Part shown: positions 61,019 through 64,000 of the stretch, piece by piece
Position numbering within the stretch: the first letter of the stretch is position 1
Layout of the letters: the number at the start of each line of letters is the position of its first letter
Source of the DNA: Ga0074130 sp964499485
GTDB taxonomy: Bacteria; Pseudomonadota; Gammaproteobacteria; Burkholderiales; Rhodocyclaceae
Assembly (NCBI GenBank): GCA_964499485.1
Contig: CAZCLF010000001.1
Location: forward strand, 1 to 64,000
Direction of reading: 5' to 3'
Length of the DNA: 64,000 bases
The notes under the pieces: generated by a model
The model's input: the letters and a program-made list of their open reading frames with translations, nothing else
Told to the model about the DNA's origin: nothing
Databases searched by the model: none
Program-made: the position numbers and the translations under genes

Positions 61019-61830
61019 GCGGCACCTTTCAACAATTGGTCAATCACGCGTGCAGCGGCGGCCATGCCAAAGGTTGAGGTGACGGCGACCGACGAACCAT
61101 AGCCGGCGCAATTCAAGCCTTGCGGTCCGTTCGCTTGTGGTGCGTCCGTGTTGGCTGCCGGCGCCACGTCGCATGCTGCGACTACGGGTCGGCGTAGCTG
61201 TTCGGGCGAGAACACACACTCAACCCCAAACTTCTTTTTGGGGTCTCGCGTAAAACCGTACTCCTTGCGCAAACGCGCACGCACACTCGAAGCCAGTGCA
61301 TCTTGAATGGTGCGCGCCAAATCATCTACTTGCACACGGGTTGGATCAATCCGGCCACCCGCACCGCCAGTGGTAACGAGTCGAATCTTATTGCGCTTGC
61401 AGTGCGCGATGAGCGCCGCCTTGGCACGCACATTGTCGATGGCATCAATCACGGCATCGCACTTGGGCAGCAATGCTGCGACATTCTCTTCATCCAGAAA
61501 ATCATCGACCCGAAGCACATTGCAGGTGGGGTGATAGCTGTGGATACGGGCCGCCATGGCGTCAATCTTGGCCATGCCCAGCGTTGCGTCAACAGCCTGA
61601 ATCTGGCGGTTGATATTCGATTCAGCGACGTGATCCAGATCAATCAGGGTGATCGTCCCCACCGCCGAGCGCGCCAACGCCTCAGCGGCCCAGGAACCCA
61701 CGCCGCCAATGCCGATCACACAGACATGGGCAGCCTGCAGCCGGGCCAGCCCGGCAGCGCCGTAGAGACGCGCGATGCCGCCAAAACGGCGTTCGGCATC
61801 CACGTCAGGGGTGATTTCTTGAGACTCCAT
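61015..61830 (-). CDS. tcdA: tRNA threonylcarbamoyladenosine dehydratase
   Basis: E1-like, ATP-dependent enzyme that cyclises t6A37 to ct6A in tRNAs. It has 271 aa. RRFGGIARLYGAAGLARLQ (in part) leads to the nucleotide-binding CVIGIGGVGSWAAEAL, DLDHVAESNINRQ (adenylation site) and CDAVIDAIDNVRAKAAL. LVTTGGAGGRIDPTRV is also conserved. The ATG at 61830 is used; the longer frame to 61992 overlaps midA on the other strand. It is cotranscribed with the two-component genes, with ATGA overlap. Confidence 0.94.
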   Translation of the reverse strand: MESQEITPDVDAERRFGGIARLYGAAGLARLQAAHVCVIGIGGVGSWAAEALARSAVGTITLIDLDHVAESNINRQIQAVDATLGMAKIDAMAARIHSYHPTCNVLRVDDFLDEENVAALLPKCDAVIDAIDNVRAKAALIAHCKRNKIRLVTTGGAGGRIDPTRVQVDDLARTIQDALASSVRARLRKEYGFTRDPKKKFGVECVFSPEQLRRPVVAACDVAPAANTDAPQANGPQGLNCAGYGSSVAVTSTFGMAAAARVIDQLLKGAA

Positions 61831-61926
61831 GGCGCCGCATGATGGCACAATGCCGAGCCTATGAGTAATCAACACAGGGTAGCTCGTCAGTCGAACGCGC
61901 CTTGTACTAGCGAATCCAGCTGACCT

Positions 61927-63093
61927 ATGAACGTCGAACTGCCCGAACCCTCGCCCGAAGCCGCCGAATCCAGCCAGGCTCTGTGCGCCCATATTGCTAC
62001 CGAGATCAAAGCTGCAGGCGGGTGGATTTCCTTCGCCCGTTATATGGAGCTAGCCCTCTACACCCCAGGCTTGGGCTATTACAGCGGCGGGGCGCGCAAG
62101 TTCGGCGAGGCAGGCGATTTCATCACCGCCCCCGAACTGACCCCGCTATTTGCACAGACCCTTGCCCGTCAGGCCGCTCAGGTCATGGCAGCCTCGGCCC
62201 CACATGTTCTGGAAGCCGGCGGCGGAAGTGGCGCGTTTGCGGCGGATCTATTGCTCGCGCTGGAAAAGCTCGGCGCCCTGCCCGACAGCTATTTGATCCT
62301 CGAGCTCTCCGGCGAGCTGCGTGCCCGCCAGGCTGACCGCCTGTATGAGCGCGCGCCGCACCTACTCGGCCGTGTCCGCTGGTTGGATAGCCTGCCGCAA
62401 CAGTTCAGTGGTTTTGTAGTCGGCAACGAAGTGCTGGACGCCATGCCTGTGCATTTGATTCATTGGCAGGCCGATACCGTGCAGGAACGCGGCGTCACGC
62501 TCGACGCGCAGGGCCAGTTCAGCTGGGCTGAACGTCCCTTGTCGGCAGCGCTAGCGGCCTATGCAGACATCTTGCCGGTCAGCGCGCCGTATCTATCGGA
62601 AGTGAACCTTGCTGCCCGCGCCTGGATTGCGGGCTGGGCTGACATTCTGCAGCGTGGTGCGCTGGTGCTGATTGACTATGGCTTTCCGCGCCACGAGTTT
62701 TACCACGCACAACGCGATCAAGGCACCCTGATGTGCCACTACCGTCATCATTCGCATGGCGATCCCTTCTGGTGGCCGGGGCTGAACGACATTACCGCGC
62801 ACGTCGATTTCACCGCCATGGCTGAGGCCGGCTTTGAAGCCGGGCTGGAGGTTGCCGGCTATACCTCGCAAGCGGCTTTCCTGATGAATTGCGGACTGAC
62901 CGAAGTGTTGGCGAGCAAGATTGACCCCGCCACGCCTGGGGGCGATGCGGCTTACTTCACGCAATCTCGCGCAGTGGCCAAGCTCATCAACCCATCAGAG
63001 ATGGGCGAGCTGTTTAAGGTGATTGGATTCAGCAAGAACATCAGCGAACCGCTGATGGGCTTTACGCGCGGCGATAAAACGCAAACGCTCTAG
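61927..63093 (+). CDS. SAM-dependent methyltransferase MidA family (NDUFAF7-like, DUF185)
   Basis: A 388-aa class I methyltransferase. ISFARYMELALYTPGLGYYSGG (in part: MELALYTPGLGYY) and FGEAGDFITAPELTPLF are the family signatures, EAGGGSGAFAADLL is the SAM motif I, and GNEVLDAMPVH and LIDYGFPRHEFYH follow. Mitochondrial NDUFAF7 methylates an arginine in complex I; the bacterial target is unknown. It is divergent from tcdA (96 bases between starts) and its stop overlaps the convergent downstream gene by four bases. Confidence 0.92.
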   Translation: MNVELPEPSPEAAESSQALCAHIATEIKAAGGWISFARYMELALYTPGLGYYSGGARKFGEAGDFITAPELTPLFAQTLARQAAQVMAASAPHVLEAGGGSGAFAADLLLALEKLGALPDSYLILELSGELRARQADRLYERAPHLLGRVRWLDSLPQQFSGFVVGNEVLDAMPVHLIHWQADTVQERGVTLDAQGQFSWAERPLSAALAAYADILPVSAPYLSEVNLAARAWIAGWADILQRGALVLIDYGFPRHEFYHAQRDQGTLMCHYRHHSHGDPFWWPGLNDITAHVDFTAMAEAGFEAGLEVAGYTSQAAFLMNCGLTEVLASKIDPATPGGDAAYFTQSRAVAKLINPSEMGELFKVIGFSKNISEPLMGFTRGDKTQTL

Positions 63094-63506
63094 TAACTGA
63101 ATGGTTTATAGTCAATCTCGACACCGTTCGATTCGCGATCCTCACGATACAAAACCGTACCTTCTGGGTATTGAATCTCCAAATGATTCGCGCTCAACCA
63201 CCGAAGCCGTATCTCCCGATCTCCTTTAGCTGCAAAAAAGCTAGTGGGTAGAGATATATTTTTTCTAGTTCGGTCAATTTTTAGAATCGTAGACTCGATT
63301 GACACTTGTCGGTTAAAGCTGGTTGTAGCACCACAATCAATCTCAAAAAGAATCGCCTGAAGCTGTCTACTCGGCGATGTAATCACATCAAAAACTGTAG
63401 TTGTACACATAATGCTTGGGAGCAAACTCAGTACCAACGCCCCGGCACTGACCAAAACAACCACACCAACCCCGAACCGGAGAATGATTTTCTTTAAGAT
63501 GCTCAT
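63090..63506 (-). CDS. Unknown membrane-anchored protein, AT-rich
   Basis: A 138-aa protein I do not recognise. The N-terminus has a basic start and one hydrophobic helix (about 8-32, LRFGVGVVVLVSAGALVLSLL in part). A Cys-containing region (C34, C58) and a predicted beta-rich exported domain follow, with DREIRLRWLSANHLEIQYPEG. Two cysteines could form a disulfide outside the membrane. Codon use is visibly richer in A/T than in the flanking genes, which hints at recent acquisition. It converges with midA and follows the shikimate-kinase-like gene by 13 bases. Confidence 0.65.
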   Translation of the reverse strand: MSILKKIILRFGVGVVVLVSAGALVLSLLPSIMCTTTVFDVITSPSRQLQAILFEIDCGATTSFNRQVSIESTILKIDRTRKNISLPTSFFAAKGDREIRLRWLSANHLEIQYPEGTVLYREDRESNGVEIDYKPFSY

Positions 63507-63519
63507 GTGTGAGGCGAGG

Positions 63520-64000
63520 TCAGCCTAGCTTTTCAACAATCTGCGCGCAGACCTCTTCAGGCGTTAGACCATCGCACTTGATGGTGATGTCAGCGTAGGT
63601 GTTGTACAGGCTGTTCCGTTCGTCGAACAGCTCAGAAAAGCTTTGATCGGGGCGCTTCGCGAGCCCGCGCGTGCTGAAATCGGGGATGCGTGCTTCCAGC
63701 GTGTCGAGGCTCACATCCAGAAACACCGCCACGCCATCCGCCTTTAAATGCCGCATGGCCGGGTCGCTATACACCGCACTGCCGCCCGTCGAGATCACGT
63801 GACGCTGCACATGCAGGTCGAGCAGCGCGTCCTGTTCGACTTGTCGCAGCACCGTGTAGCCGTCACGATCGACGATGTCTTGCAGGGTGCGTCCAAGCGC
63901 TGTCTGAATCAGGATGTCAGTGTCGACAAAGTCGCGTGCCGTCTTCTTGGCCAGCACCACCCCGACCGTACTCTTGCCCGCACCGGGCATGCCAATCAAT
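63520..64000 (-). CDS. Shikimate-kinase-like P-loop kinase, 5' end cut by the window
   Basis: At least 159 aa; the start lies beyond position 64000. The P-loop GMPGAGKST, FVDTDILIQ (the two shikimate-binding aspartates of AroK), an Arg in VLRQVEQ and ERNSLYNTYADITI match shikimate kinases. The usual GGG motif is STGGSAV here, and the lid RGLAKRPDQSF differs from the normal RNRPLL type. With a canonical aroK at 2384-2914, this may be a paralogue with another substrate. Substrate not determinable from sequence. Confidence 0.75.
   Translation of the reverse strand, partial: LIGMPGAGKSTVGVVLAKKTARDFVDTDILIQTALGRTLQDIVDRDGYTVLRQVEQDALLDLHVQRHVISTGGSAVYSDPAMRHLKADGVAVFLDVSLDTLEARIPDFSTRGLAKRPDQSFSELFDERNSLYNTYADITIKCDGLTPEEVCAQIVEKLG

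Noticed and set aside
1..64000. Mobile elements, CRISPR arrays, tRNA genes, prophage
   Set aside because: I looked for transposase or integrase motifs, terminal repeats, regular spacer arrays and tRNA cloverleafs and found none I could support.

Overview
The window reads as one contiguous piece of a betaproteobacterial chromosome, most likely from the Neisseriales (Chromobacteriaceae/Chitinibacteraceae side). Support comes from gene order (pilMNOPQ-aroK-aroB-dgt; nadD-rsfS-rlmH-maf-rng; zapB-zapA-6S RNA), from lineage-typical families (fused DUF3683 FAD/Fe-S oxidoreductase, BPSS1780-type membrane protein, ZnuD-like receptor) and from a mid-50s GC content. The genus cannot be fixed from this sequence alone. 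I see no insertion sequence, prophage, CRISPR array or tRNA. Coding density is very high, and many neighbours overlap by 1-10 bases.

Layout. 0-8 kb (minus, visibly more AT-rich than the rest): dgt, aroB and aroK, then the type IV pilus assembly operon pilMNOPQ with a clear sigma-70 promoter and a terminator. 8-12.5 kb (plus unless noted): PBP1A, cyaY (minus), lptM, lysA. 12.5-17.7 kb (minus): copper chaperone PCuAC, AEC permease, a STAS-domain protein and a ZnuD-like TonB receptor. 17.7-22.2 kb: DUF2946 and rlmI (minus), then zur with two COG0523 GTPases (plus). The shared motif TGCAA-N5-TTGCA stands before zur and before the first GTPase, so this looks like a zinc-homeostasis locus. 22-30.6 kb: an EAL/HDOD protein, beta-carbonic anhydrase, the giant DUF3683 oxidoreductase, a Tsx-like porin and a MATE pump.

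30.6-42.8 kb is a cobalamin island. cobU, cbiB, cobD and two BtuF-like proteins run on plus; cobQ lies on minus. A minus-strand operon btuB-btuC-btuD-cobO-cbiA-bluB starts behind a well-conserved cobalamin riboswitch. It combines B12 uptake, adenosylation, amidation and lower-ligand synthesis, without any corrin-ring-building genes in view.

42.9-47.6 kb (plus): zapB-like, zapA, 6S RNA, an EVE-domain protein, then a cation/proton antiporter tightly coupled to a YbdK-type carboxylate-amine ligase and a class I glutamine amidotransferase. 47.6-56.5 kb (minus): malonyl-CoA-synthetase-like ligase, yrfG, rng, maf, rlmH, rsfS, nadD, two small membrane proteins, ttcA and a pteridine reductase. 56.5-61 kb (minus): an envelope-remodelling locus of response regulator, ColS/PmrB-like sensor kinase, PAP2 phosphatase and EptA/MCR-type phosphoethanolamine transferase. 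Four 11-bp tandem repeats sit exactly between kinase and PAP2 gene. 61-64 kb: tcdA, midA, an AT-rich unknown membrane-anchored protein and a second shikimate-kinase-like gene cut by the window edge.

Most noteworthy: the 11-bp repeat array before PAP2-eptA; the Zur-type boxes; three genes (mrcA, aroK, pteridine reductase) whose best -10 box lies exactly 6 bases before the start codon, suggesting leaderless mRNAs; the riboswitch operon with a competing hairpin; and the antiporter/ligase/amidotransferase triad.
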